The position numbers and the translations under genes are program-made. A DNA stretch of 64,000 nt from Pseudomaricurvus alcaniphilus. Lineage in GTDB: Bacteria > Pseudomonadota > Gammaproteobacteria > Pseudomonadales > Cellvibrionaceae. Position 1 is the first letter of the stretch; each line of letters opens with the position of its first letter. Location: positions 1,162,402 through 1,226,401 of the forward strand of contig NZ_JAAOIX010000001.1 of the NCBI RefSeq assembly GCF_011440395.1, written 5' to 3'. The notes beneath the pieces were generated by a model. The model saw only the letters and a list, made by a program, of their open reading frames with translations. It made no database searches and had not been told where the DNA came from. Of the stretch, positions 18,174-27,177 are shown in pieces.

Positions 18174-19405
18174 GCACGCATCTGAACACCGAAACCGAAC
18201 AGCCGAACGCCGGGCCAGGAGCAAGAAAAAAACTGTGGCCCCTGCAAAAACGGTTGCAAGTTATTCTGGTCACCGCCATTGCCGCCCTCGGCATTCCGCT
18301 GGCCATCGCTTTCAACGGCGCCCAGATAGAACAGCAGGCGCAAATGCCGCGCCCGGCCAAGGCAAATGCCGCGCAGTTTATCGAAGTCAGTGTGGTGCCG
18401 GTGCAAGCCGCCAGCTACCGCGCCGAGGTGACCGGTTACGGTGAAGCCAAAGCGGAGTACCAACTGGCGTTGAGCACGGAAATCAGCGGCCGGGTGGAGA
18501 GCCTGAGCCCGCAGTTCGTCAGCGGCCAGCAATTGCGCCAGGGGGATGTGCTGGCAGCCCTGGATCAAACCGACTACCGCCAGGCCTTGGCCAGCGCCCA
18601 GGCGGCAGTGGCGGAAGCACAACTGGCACTGTTGGAGGAGCAGCGTCAGGGTGAACAGGCGCGGGCGGAGTGGCAACAATCCGGCCTCAGCGGCGCACCG
18701 GATTCACCGCTGGTACTGCGTGAACCGCAATTGCAGGCCGCCGAAGCCAACCTGGTCAAGGCCCGCGAGCAACTCGCCGCCGCCCAGCGCGACCTGGACA
18801 ACACGGTGCTGCGGGCTCCCTTCGACGCTTTGGTGGTCAGCCGCGACATTCAACCGGGCAGTTATCTGCAAGCCGGAACCCAGGTCGCCATGCTCTACAG
18901 CAGCCAGCGCCTGGAAATCGAGATTCCCCTGTCTGCCAGCCAGTGGCAAAACCTGCCCGCCCCGGCCAGCCTCGACGCCGAGCCCTGGCCGGTGCTGCTG
19001 CAGAGTGCGGAGAGTCAACAGCAGTGGCCCGCCTATGTGACCCGGGTCAGCCAACACCTGGCCAGCGACAGCCGCCAGCGCTCGCTGGTGGTGACCGTGG
19101 ACACACCGCTGGCGCTGCCGACACCACTCTACCCCGGTACTTTCACCAGCGCCCGCATCAGCGGCCGCGAAGTGGACGATGTGTGGAAGATTCCCACCTC
19201 GGCGATTACCCAGAGTGGGTACTTCTGGCTGGTCGACGAACAGCAGCAGCTGCAAACCCGGCCGGCCACCGTGGTGTTCGCCAAAGGCAATGACAGTTAT
19301 GTACGTCCCCCGGCGGGCCTGAGCAGTGGCCAGGTGGTGGTGCGGCCACTTAATACCTACCTGGCCGGCATGCGGGTCAATGCGCGGCTGGAGGAGAAAT
19401 CATGA
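18170..19405 (+). CDS. RND efflux periplasmic adaptor (membrane fusion protein)
   Basis: A 411-residue HlyD/AcrA-family adaptor. One N-terminal membrane anchor (about 27-47; VILVTAIAALGIPLAIAF) precedes the periplasmic part. The lipoyl/barrel-sandwich halves are EISGRVESLSPQFVSGQQLR and the matching DALVVSRDIQPGSYLQAGT, separated by a coiled-coil hairpin (about 135-215). The C-terminal beta-barrel includes GTFTSARISGREVDD. It bridges the pump and the outer membrane channel. Start and stop both overlap neighbouring genes by four bases. Confidence 0.92.
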   Translation: MSTHLNTETEQPNAGPGARKKLWPLQKRLQVILVTAIAALGIPLAIAFNGAQIEQQAQMPRPAKANAAQFIEVSVVPVQAASYRAEVTGYGEAKAEYQLALSTEISGRVESLSPQFVSGQQLRQGDVLAALDQTDYRQALASAQAAVAEAQLALLEEQRQGEQARAEWQQSGLSGAPDSPLVLREPQLQAAEANLVKAREQLAAAQRDLDNTVLRAPFDALVVSRDIQPGSYLQAGTQVAMLYSSQRLEIEIPLSASQWQNLPAPASLDAEPWPVLLQSAESQQQWPAYVTRVSQHLASDSRQRSLVVTVDTPLALPTPLYPGTFTSARISGREVDDVWKIPTSAITQSGYFWLVDEQQQLQTRPATVVFAKGNDSYVRPPAGLSSGQVVVRPLNTYLAGMRVNARLEEKS

Positions 19406-22400
19406 ACGCCAATCAATTTCCCCACCCCGGCCCGGCCCCAGGTAAGCCCCTTAATGGCGGCATTATCGGCTGGTTTGCCGGCAACCCGGTGGCCGCCAAT
19501 TTGCTGCTGATAGCGGTTATCGCCATGGGCTTGTTGTCCCTCAGCAGTATTCGCAAGGAGGCCTTCCCCAGCCTGGAGCCGGATTATGTCCGGGTATCGG
19601 TGGTCTACGATGGCGGCACCCCGGCTATGGCCGAGGAAGGTATTGCCCTGAAAATCGAAGAGGCACTGGAGAGTGTACCCGGCATCAAGCGCATCACCTC
19701 CACCTCCAATGCCAAAGGCAGTTCAGTCAATATCGAAAAAACCAGTGACTACGACCTGGACGTGCTGCTGGCGGACATTAAAAACCAGGTGGACGCCATC
19801 AACAACTTTCCCGCGGAAGCGGAAAAGCCGGTGATCAGCAAGGCCCGCCGCCAGGATCACGCCGCCTGGATCCAGCTTTATGGCGACGCCGAGCACGCCA
19901 CCCTGCAGGCGCTGGCGGAGCGCCTGAAAGCGGAGCTATTGGCTCGCCCGGCCATCAGTGAGCTGAGCTTGTCCGGCAAAGCCGAACCCATTATCGCCAT
20001 CGAAGTGGATGAGGCGACCCTGCAAGCCTACGGCCTGACCTTGGCCGACATCGCCAGCGCCATAAATGCCGAGTCGGCCTCGGCCCTGACCACCAGCCTG
20101 CGCAATGAACAGAAAGTGCTGCGCCTGACCGCCTCGGAGCAGGCCTACAACCGCGACCAGTTCCGCAACATTACCCTGCTCAGCGGCACTGACGGCAGCG
20201 TGGTACGCCTCGGCGATGTGGCCAGCGTGATCGAGACCTTTGACGACGACAGTTTTGTACTGTCGCGCTACAACGGCCAAAACGGTATCGGCATTCAATT
20301 GCTGATGGACGAGAACGGCGATATCACCCGCATTGTCGACGAGGCCCAACAAGTGGTGCAAGAGTGGCAGCAGGGCGGCATGCTGCCCAGCGACGTGCAG
20401 CTGCAAGTCTGGTACGACAAAAGCACTACCATCAAGGACCGGCTGGCACTGCTGACTGGCAACGCCATCACCGGTATTGCCATGGTGTTTATCGTGCTGG
20501 CGCTGTTTCTCAATGTGCGCGTTGCCCTGTGGGTAGCGGCGGGCCTGCCGTTCGTGTTCTTCGGCACGCTCTATTTTATGACCGACCGGTTTACCGGTCT
20601 CACCATCAACCAGATGACCACCTTTGGTTTTATTATGGCACTGGGGATCGTGGTGGATGACGCGGTGGTGGTGGGCGAAAGCATCTACAGCACCCGCCGC
20701 GCCCACGGCGACAGCCTCGCCAATACCGTGCGCGGCACCCTCAAGGTGGCGGTGCCCACAGTATTTGGCGTGCTGACCACGGTGGCCGCGTTTATGGCAC
20801 TGTCCAATGTCGACGGCAATCTGGGCAAGATCTACGCCCAGTTCGGCACGGTAGTCACCATTTGCCTGTTGCTGTCGATGGTGGAATCGAAGCTGATCCT
20901 GCCCGCGCATCTGGCCCATATCAATACCCGCCGCAGCGAAAGCTCCGGCCAAAACGGTTGGCGCACCCTGTGGCCGCGCATCCAACAGGGTGCCGATCGC
21001 GGCTTGCAGTGGTTTAATCAACGGCTCTATCGCCCGGCAGTAGAGACGGCGCTGCGGCTGCGCTACGCGGTGGTGCTGGGGTTCCTGACGCTGCTGATCC
21101 TAGTGGCCGGCCTGCCGTTCACCGGCGGCGTGCGCGTGTCATTTTTCCCCGACATTCCCGGGGACGTGGTCAGCGCCAGCCTGGATATGCAGACCGACGC
21201 CAGCTTCGGCCAGACCCACGCCAACCTGTTGCGCCTGGAACAGGCCGCCTGGCAGGCCGACCAGCAGTTGCGCGGTCCAGACTCCGCTGACCCCAGTGCC
21301 ATCACCGGCTTGCAACTGGTGGCCGAAGATGATTTGTCCGGCGCCATCACCGTTGAGCTGAGCGGCGATGCCCCCTACAGCAGCAGTGAATTCAGTAAAC
21401 TCTGGCAACAGTTGATCGGCGCCCCCGAGGGCGTGCGCCAGTTGCAGGTACGCGCCAGCAGAGTCATGGTGGACAATTTCAAAGTGGAACTGAAAAGCTG
21501 GGATAGCGCTACCGTGCTGGCCGCGGGCAAGCAATTAAAAGCAGCGTTGAGCCAAACTCCCGGGGTCAGCGGCATCGACGACAATATGAGCCCGGGCCAG
21601 CCGCAGCTGCGCTTTGAGCTGACCGAGCAGGGCCGCGCCCTGGGACTGGATACCGCGATGCTCTCAGAGCAGATCTTGCAGGCCTTCGGTGGCAGCTTTG
21701 TGCAAAAATTCCAGCGCGACAAGGATGAGGTGGAAGTGCGGGTGAGTTACCCCTCGGCCCAGCGCCAAACCCAGGCGGACATCCTCCAGGCCCGCATTCG
21801 CCTCGACGACGGCCGTGTGCTGCCGCTGAGCTCGGTGGCCAATATCAGCGCGGAATTTTCCGAGACTGACATTACCCGCATCGACGGTTTGCGCGCCACT
21901 TACATCAGCGCAGTGGTGGATAAATCCGTTGTTTCCTCCAACCAACTGGTCGCCCAATTAGAGCGCGATGTGCTGCCACAACTGCAGAGCCAATACCACG
22001 ACCTGGACGTCCATTTTGGCGGTGAAGCGGAAGAGCAGGCGGAAACCACCAGCTCTATGGCGCACATGTTTTTGCTCACCCTGCTGGTCATTTATGCCCT
22101 GCTGGCCATCCCTTTGCGCTCCTATGTCCAGCCGCTGCTGATTATGACCGCCATACCCTTCGGGGTGGTCGGCGCCATCCTCGGCCACTGGTGGAACGAC
22201 CTCACCATCAGCATCCTGTCCCTCAACGGCGTGTTGGCCCTGAGCGGTGTGGTAGTCAACGACAGCCTGCTGCTGGTGTCGAGCTACAACGAACTGAAAG
22301 ACGGCGGCATGACCACCGGCGAGGCCATCATCGAGGCCTGCACCAGTCGCCTGCGCCCGGTGTTACTGACCTCGGTCACCACCTTTGCCGGCCTCGCGCC

Positions 22401-22599
22401 GCTGTTGTACGAAACCTCCCTGCAGGCACAATTCCTGATCCCGGCGGCAGCGGCCCTCGGCTATGGTATCCTGTTTGCGACGCTGATAACCCTGATCCTG
22501 ATACCGGCCCTGCTGCGCATTCAGGCGGATGTACAGGGATTGCTGGCAAAACCCACCCTGACAGTGCACACCGCAGCGGACCTAGTCACCACATGTTAA
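19402..22599 (+). CDS. RND multidrug efflux pump, inner membrane subunit
   Basis: A 1065-residue resistance-nodulation-division transporter, normal for the AcrB superfamily. Twelve membrane helices are expected in two repeats, each with a large periplasmic loop. Transmembrane helix 4 contains GIVVDDAVVVGE, the paired Asp residues of the proton relay. The N-terminus FAGNPVAANLLLIAVIAMGL is the first helix. It exports toxic compounds (possibly aromatics, given the neighbours) using the proton gradient. Its last codons overlap the start of the response regulator by seven bases, so regulator and pump share a transcript. Confidence 0.93.
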   Translation: MNANQFPHPGPAPGKPLNGGIIGWFAGNPVAANLLLIAVIAMGLLSLSSIRKEAFPSLEPDYVRVSVVYDGGTPAMAEEGIALKIEEALESVPGIKRITSTSNAKGSSVNIEKTSDYDLDVLLADIKNQVDAINNFPAEAEKPVISKARRQDHAAWIQLYGDAEHATLQALAERLKAELLARPAISELSLSGKAEPIIAIEVDEATLQAYGLTLADIASAINAESASALTTSLRNEQKVLRLTASEQAYNRDQFRNITLLSGTDGSVVRLGDVASVIETFDDDSFVLSRYNGQNGIGIQLLMDENGDITRIVDEAQQVVQEWQQGGMLPSDVQLQVWYDKSTTIKDRLALLTGNAITGIAMVFIVLALFLNVRVALWVAAGLPFVFFGTLYFMTDRFTGLTINQMTTFGFIMALGIVVDDAVVVGESIYSTRRAHGDSLANTVRGTLKVAVPTVFGVLTTVAAFMALSNVDGNLGKIYAQFGTVVTICLLLSMVESKLILPAHLAHINTRRSESSGQNGWRTLWPRIQQGADRGLQWFNQRLYRPAVETALRLRYAVVLGFLTLLILVAGLPFTGGVRVSFFPDIPGDVVSASLDMQTDASFGQTHANLLRLEQAAWQADQQLRGPDSADPSAITGLQLVAEDDLSGAITVELSGDAPYSSSEFSKLWQQLIGAPEGVRQLQVRASRVMVDNFKVELKSWDSATVLAAGKQLKAALSQTPGVSGIDDNMSPGQPQLRFELTEQGRALGLDTAMLSEQILQAFGGSFVQKFQRDKDEVEVRVSYPSAQRQTQADILQARIRLDDGRVLPLSSVANISAEFSETDITRIDGLRATYISAVVDKSVVSSNQLVAQLERDVLPQLQSQYHDLDVHFGGEAEEQAETTSSMAHMFLLTLLVIYALLAIPLRSYVQPLLIMTAIPFGVVGAILGHWWNDLTISILSLNGVLALSGVVVNDSLLLVSSYNELKDGGMTTGEAIIEACTSRLRPVLLTSVTTFAGLAPLLYETSLQAQFLIPAAAALGYGILFATLITLILIPALLRIQADVQGLLAKPTLTVHTAADLVTTC

Positions 22600-23258
22600 A
22601 CCTGTTACTGATCGAAGATGACCTGGACCTGGCGGCCACCATCGTCGACTACCTGGAACTGGAAGCGATCAACTGCGACCACGCCGCCAACGGCGTGGCC
22701 GGGCTGGCACTGATCCAGAAACACACCTACCAGGCGATTATCCTCGACATCAATTTACCGCGCCTGAACGGTCTCGATGTCTGCACCGCCATGCGCGCCG
22801 CAGGCATCGACACACCGGTGATCATGCTCACCGCCCGCGACAGCCTGGCGAACAAGCTCGAAGGCTTCGAGTCCGGGGCCGACGACTACCTGGTCAAACC
22901 CTTTGCCATGGAAGAGTTGATCGCCCGTGCCCAGGCCCTGGCCAAGCGTCGCAGCGGCCAGGTGGAGCGCTTGCAAGTGGCCGACCTGCGCGTGGATGTG
23001 CGGGAAAAAAAAGCCTTCCGGCAAGGGCGGCCGCTAAAGCTGTCACCCACCGCATTTCGCATTCTCGAAGTGCTGGCCCGGCACAGTCCGGCCCCGGTGA
23101 GCCGCGAATTGCTGATGCAACTGGTTTGGGGCGACGATCCGCCGGACAGCAACAGCCTGAAGGTGCACCTGTTTAATTTGCGCAAGCAGGTCGACGCCGA
23201 CGGCGCACCGGCACTGATCCACACCCTCAGCGGCGTCGGCTTCGCCCTGCGGGAGTGA
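22593..23258 (+). CDS. OmpR-family response regulator
   Basis: A 221-residue regulator. The receiver domain (1-120) has the acidic pair in LLIEDD, phospho-acceptor Asp52 (IILDINLPRLNG) and Lys102 (YLVKPF). The winged HTH (about 130-220) contains LSPTAFRILEVLARHSPAPV and SLKVHLFNLRKQVD. Start: ATG 22593, inside the end of the pump gene; the longer open frame from 22191 overlaps the pump and is rejected. It is followed one base later by its sensor kinase. It probably binds the TTAA repeats at 16731-16760 and controls the efflux operon. Confidence 0.9.
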   Translation: MLNLLLIEDDLDLAATIVDYLELEAINCDHAANGVAGLALIQKHTYQAIILDINLPRLNGLDVCTAMRAAGIDTPVIMLTARDSLANKLEGFESGADDYLVKPFAMEELIARAQALAKRRSGQVERLQVADLRVDVREKKAFRQGRPLKLSPTAFRILEVLARHSPAPVSRELLMQLVWGDDPPDSNSLKVHLFNLRKQVDADGAPALIHTLSGVGFALRE

Positions 23259-23259
23259 T

Positions 23260-24525
23260 ATGAAAATTCGCCTCAGTATTCGCCTCTACCTGCTCGGTAC
23301 CCTGGTGTTCCTGATTACCAGCCTGGCGGCACTCTACTTCGTGGTCACGGTACAGTACTTTATCGAGGGGCTGGATAAAGCCAATCAGCACTTGATGATC
23401 AATGTGGCCAACGAGGCCGTGCTGGGCGACGACGGCCAGGCCAGCTTGCTCGGCTACCATATCACCAAAAATTACGCTGACGTGCCCCCTGTTGTGCGCC
23501 AGCACTTCCCGGCCGCGCCGCCAACCGAGTTCCAGTTCAACAAAGCGCATGTGCAGGAAAACCTGTTTTCACGGCCCAGCGAAATGCATTTTTTGATGCT
23601 GGTGCGAACGCCCGCCGGTGAACTGCGCTATGTCTCCAGGACCATGGACAAAATCAACACGCCGCCGCCGCGTGCTCACGGCGGCGGTCGCAACCTGGTG
23701 AAATCGGCCCTACTGCTGGGGTTGTCCGTGATCGTGGTGTTTACCCTGTTGCTGTTGCTGATTCTGCGCTCCATCTCCAACCCCATGGAGGCACTGCGCG
23801 ACTGGGCCCGAGGCTTGCAGCCGGAAAACCTGCGTCAACCGGCACCGGATTTTCGCTACAACGAATTGAATACCCTGGCTGAGATAGTGCGCAGCAGCCT
23901 GCTGTTCGTGCAACAGGCGCTGGATAGGGAACACGATTTCCTGCGCCACGCCAGCCACGAACTGCGCACCCCCATCGCCACCGTGCGCAGCAATGTGGAA
24001 CTGCTGCACAAGCTCAACCCCGATCCGCCGGAGAAAGAGCGCAAGGTAATTGCGCGCATCGAGCGCGCCAGCGCCACCATGAACCACTTGACCGACACCT
24101 TGTTATGGCTCAGCCGCGAGGCGGAATCCAACCTGCCAACGGAGCCGGTTGAGCTTGACCAGATGCTGGCACAAACCTGCCAGGACCTGCGCTACCTGTT
24201 GCAGGGCAAAGAGGTTGAAGTACATATCGACACCCGGCCGACAGTGCTGCCCCTGCCCCGCATAGCGGTGCAAATTATGCTCGCCAACCTGATCCGCAAT
24301 GCCTTTCAGCACACCCAGGCCGGGGAGGTATGGATCGAGCAGGAAGGCGCCCGGGTCGCCATTGTCAATCGCAATCACAGCGCCGCCGACGACCTGCAGG
24401 AGCTGGGATTTGGCCTCGGCCTGGACCTCACGCGCAAACTGGCCGAGCGCTTCCAATGGGTGTATAAAAACGAGGTGACTGCCCACGGCCATGAGGCCGA
24501 AGTCCGGTTTGCTGGCGAGCATTAA
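23260..24525 (+). CDS. Sensor histidine kinase
   Basis: A 421-residue membrane kinase: helix 1 at about 9-31, a periplasmic sensor loop (32-145), helix 2 at about 147-170, a HAMP-like linker, the H-box HDFLRHASHELRTPIATV with phospho-accepting His233, and a C-terminal ATPase domain with N-box NLIRNAFQHT and a GFGLGLDL loop. The expected G1 box (D-x-G-x-G) is not recognisable; the segment reads VAIVNRNHSAADDLQELG. Members of several kinase families do have short, divergent G1 boxes. Partner of the regulator immediately upstream; it probably senses an efflux substrate or envelope stress. Confidence 0.88.
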   Translation: MKIRLSIRLYLLGTLVFLITSLAALYFVVTVQYFIEGLDKANQHLMINVANEAVLGDDGQASLLGYHITKNYADVPPVVRQHFPAAPPTEFQFNKAHVQENLFSRPSEMHFLMLVRTPAGELRYVSRTMDKINTPPPRAHGGGRNLVKSALLLGLSVIVVFTLLLLLILRSISNPMEALRDWARGLQPENLRQPAPDFRYNELNTLAEIVRSSLLFVQQALDREHDFLRHASHELRTPIATVRSNVELLHKLNPDPPEKERKVIARIERASATMNHLTDTLLWLSREAESNLPTEPVELDQMLAQTCQDLRYLLQGKEVEVHIDTRPTVLPLPRIAVQIMLANLIRNAFQHTQAGEVWIEQEGARVAIVNRNHSAADDLQELGFGLGLDLTRKLAERFQWVYKNEVTAHGHEAEVRFAGEH

Positions 24526-24604
24526 TGGCTGCTGGCTACTGAACTTATGCTTGCTAAAGAGTTTTTCTAATATTGCCGGACATGTTTTACAACAGGAGTG
24601 AGTT

Positions 24605-25507
24605 ATGTGTGACGAGTTTACCGAACAGGATAACGACAAATACCGCGCGACCCAGGCTAGCGCCGGAAACCTGACCCGCCGCGAATTCAGTGCCGGTGTA
24701 TCAGCGGCCATGCTGGCGGCGATGTTGCCAACCACCGCCAGTGCCGCCCAGGCGGGCGAGCCTGCAGTAGTGGAGTCTGACGTGCTGGTCACTACCCCCG
24801 CCGGCGCAGCGGACTGCTACCTGGTGCACCCGGCCAAAGGCAAGCACCCGGCGGTCATCATGTGGCCCGACATCATGGGTATCCGCCCGGCGTTTCGAAT
24901 GATGGGCAAGCGCCTGGCGAGTGCCGGCTACACGGTGCTGGTGGTGAACCCCTACTACCGCACCCACAAGGGCGACATTATCAGCACTGGTGAAGGCTTC
25001 CACATGCCGGAGGTACGCGAGCGCCTGATGCCCCACGCCAGAAGCCTGTCGCCGGACACCTGTGTCAGCGATGGCACCGCGTTTGTCGCCTACCTGGACA
25101 GTCTCGCCGCCGTTGATACATCGCGCAAAATCGGCACTTGCGGCTACTGTATGACCGGCTCCTACGTTATTCGCCTGGCCGCGGCCCTGCCGGAACGTAT
25201 CGGCGCCGGCGCCTCCTTCCACGGCGGCGGCCTGGCCAGCGATGCCACCGACAGTCCCCACCTGCTGCTGCCCAAGGTCAAGGCCGGCTTGCTGATTGCC
25301 ATCGCCGAGAACGACGATGAGAAAGACCCGCAAGCCAAAACCCTGTTACGGGTAGCCAGCGATGCCGCCAACGTCGACGCCGAGATCGAGGTCTATGCCG
25401 GCGCCATGCACGGCTGGTGCCCGCTGGACTCGAGGGTCTACAACGAGGCGCAGGCGGAGCGCGCCTGGGGCCGCATGTTGGCGTTGTTTAAGCGGGAACT
25501 GGCGTAA
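24605..25507 (+). CDS. Dienelactone hydrolase family protein with Tat-like signal
   Basis: A 300-residue alpha/beta hydrolase. The N-terminus holds TRREFSAGVSAAMLAA followed by ASAAQA, resembling a twin-arginine signal with a cleavage site near residue 48, so the mature enzyme may be periplasmic. Cys182 in GYCMTGSYV is the dienelactone-hydrolase nucleophile. The Asp in IAENDDEKD and the His in AGAMHGWCP complete the triad. DLH enzymes open lactones of ring-cleavage pathways, but many relatives act on other esters. It lies after the efflux operon in the same direction, 79 bases from the kinase. A link to aromatic catabolism is only suggestive. Confidence 0.85.
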   Translation: MCDEFTEQDNDKYRATQASAGNLTRREFSAGVSAAMLAAMLPTTASAAQAGEPAVVESDVLVTTPAGAADCYLVHPAKGKHPAVIMWPDIMGIRPAFRMMGKRLASAGYTVLVVNPYYRTHKGDIISTGEGFHMPEVRERLMPHARSLSPDTCVSDGTAFVAYLDSLAAVDTSRKIGTCGYCMTGSYVIRLAAALPERIGAGASFHGGGLASDATDSPHLLLPKVKAGLLIAIAENDDEKDPQAKTLLRVASDAANVDAEIEVYAGAMHGWCPLDSRVYNEAQAERAWGRMLALFKRELA

Positions 25508-25704
25508 CACTGCAACTTGTGCAGAAGCGGGCTGCGGGGAAGCCAATGACCAGGATACGAATAGCCCGGAAACCGATAACCCGGCGATTAGCCAACAGCA
25601 AGCCGGCAGCAGCCAGCCTTTGAGACGTTAAACATTTTTTACTTGCCCGGCCAATTGCCACACCTTATGGTGCCGACCTCGCCAGCCACCACCGAAGCAG
25701 CAAC

Positions 25705-26928
25705 ATGAACTACAGCGTATTAATCCCCTACCTCGCCGCCCGTGTGTTTATCAGCCTGGTGGGCTCGATGCTGTCGGTGATTATCGGCTGGCACCTCTAC
25801 CAGCTTACCGGCGACCCTTTTGACCTGGCGCTGGTGGGCCTGGTGCAAATCATTCCCGTGCTGGGGCTGTTTATCGTCACCGGCTGGGTGGTGGATCACT
25901 TTCCCCGCCGCCAGGTACTGTTCGCCTGTGCGCTGGCGGAAACCCTGGTGCTGATCGGCCTCGCCCTGGTGATGCAGCGGATCCAACAGGCACAACCGGG
26001 CGAGGTGGACAAGCAGGGCATCTTTTTCCTGCTGTTCCTGCACGGCAGCGCCCGGGCATTCTACGGCCCCGCGCAACAGGCCATCCTGCCCAATATTGTC
26101 AGCCGCCAGGCACTGGCGCGGGCCGTGGCCCTGACCGCAACCGTCTGGAACGTCGCCTCCACCAGCGGCCCGTTTATCGCCGGCTTGCTGCTGGCCTGGT
26201 TCGACTACGGCAGCTACTGGATCATGGCCGGGCTCGGCGGCATGGGAACGCTATTGTTTTTTGCCATCCCCAAATTGCCCCATGTAAAACCGCTGCAAAA
26301 AGGCTGGGGCCAGGTGCTGGGCGGCATTCGCTTTATCCGCGGCAACCCGATAATACTGGGCAGTATTTCCCTGGACTTGTTCGCGGTTCTGTTCGGCAGC
26401 GTCATGGCGCTGCTGCCCGTCTACGCCATCGATATATTGCAAGTCGGCCCGGAAGCGCTCGGCTTTCTGCGTGGCATGCCCGCCCTCGGCGCGGTGATGA
26501 TGGGAATCGCACTGACCCGCCTGCCGGCGTTTAACCAGGCCGGCAAGAGCCTGTTTTTGACGCTGACGATCTTCGCCCTGTCGATTATCCTGTTTGCCTT
26601 CTCCAGCAATTACTGGCTCAGTCTGCTGGCACTGTGGATCTATGGCGCCTCGGACATGGTCAGCATGAATATTCGCAACACCCTGCTGCAACTGGCCACA
26701 CCGGACGCCCTGCGCGGCCGGGTCGCCGCGGTCAACACGATTTTTATCGCCACCTCCAACAAAATGGGTGACTTCCGTGCCGGGGCGGTGGCCGCTCTGC
26801 TCTCCCCGGTCGCCACGGTGGCACTGGGTGGGGTCATGGCGCTGGGCGTCGCGGTCGGCGGCTACTACCTGTTTGCCGGCATACGCTCGTTAAAGCGACT
26901 CGACGATGTGGACATAGCGGAGCAATAG
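25705..26928 (+). CDS. MFS exporter, EntS-like
   Basis: A 407-residue major facilitator with about 12 membrane helices. Recognisable are the loop 2-3 motif WVVDHFPRRQVL, a cation/substrate-lined helix 4 region, and the EntS-type pattern LNGPAQQ-like GPAQQAILPNIV with ALTATVWNVASTSGPFIAG. EntS exports siderophores; related transporters export other small molecules. The gene stands alone on the plus strand. The preceding 197 bases hold no other gene, and the 250 bases after it hold a large palindromic element. Confidence 0.85.
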   Translation: MNYSVLIPYLAARVFISLVGSMLSVIIGWHLYQLTGDPFDLALVGLVQIIPVLGLFIVTGWVVDHFPRRQVLFACALAETLVLIGLALVMQRIQQAQPGEVDKQGIFFLLFLHGSARAFYGPAQQAILPNIVSRQALARAVALTATVWNVASTSGPFIAGLLLAWFDYGSYWIMAGLGGMGTLLFFAIPKLPHVKPLQKGWGQVLGGIRFIRGNPIILGSISLDLFAVLFGSVMALLPVYAIDILQVGPEALGFLRGMPALGAVMMGIALTRLPAFNQAGKSLFLTLTIFALSIILFAFSSNYWLSLLALWIYGASDMVSMNIRNTLLQLATPDALRGRVAAVNTIFIATSNKMGDFRAGAVAALLSPVATVALGGVMALGVAVGGYYLFAGIRSLKRLDDVDIAEQ

Positions 26929-26979
26929 CACTCGCTTTTTTGCGGATTAACTCAGTAGCCGCTATAGAGGTTAGTGAGG

Positions 26980-27128
26980 CGATTGCCGAGGTTGCGCAGC
27001 TGACCGTCTGCCGACAGCGACAAGGTGAATTCAAGCGAAGCTTGAAGAGAGGGCCCCCTGGGGGGCGTCGGCAGTCGAGCGACCCATGGACGGGCTTGAG
27101 CGCGTCAGCTGCGCAACCTCGGCAATCG
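26980..27128. repeat. 149-nt palindromic element, likely structured RNA or mobile palindrome
   Basis: Terminal arms 26980-27004 and 27104-27128 are perfect reverse complements over 25 bases. Inside them, 27008-27015 pairs with 27067-27074 (CTGCCGAC / GTCGGCAG). A 7-bp hairpin with a GAA loop (27030-27046) and a C/G hairpin (27053-27066) nest within that. The order of helices suggests a branched fold. It lies between the convergent stops of the MFS gene and the aldo/keto reductase. No coding frame, target-site duplication or known RNA motif was recognised. Confidence 0.7.
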
Positions 27129-27177
27129 ACGTTCGCCACGCCGCCAATCAACCCGGTAAGCGGACTCGAGATTCTGC

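Noticed and set aside
19936-21021. A 361-codon open frame antisense to the RND pump, and similar long antisense frames (4792-5922, 6681-7685, 30628-31689, 33863-35413, 40094-41588, 59929-61443)
   Set aside because: All are exact shadows of well-supported genes in GC-rich DNA, have low-complexity His/Gln/Gly-rich translations and no family signatures.
22191-22592. Extended N-terminus of the OmpR-type regulator
   Set aside because: The extra 134 residues overlap the pump gene and are unlike any receiver; the normal receiver begins at ATG 22593.
26980-27128. Group II intron domain or insertion-sequence remnant
   Set aside because: No domain V-like hairpin, no transposase fragment and no target-site duplication could be seen.
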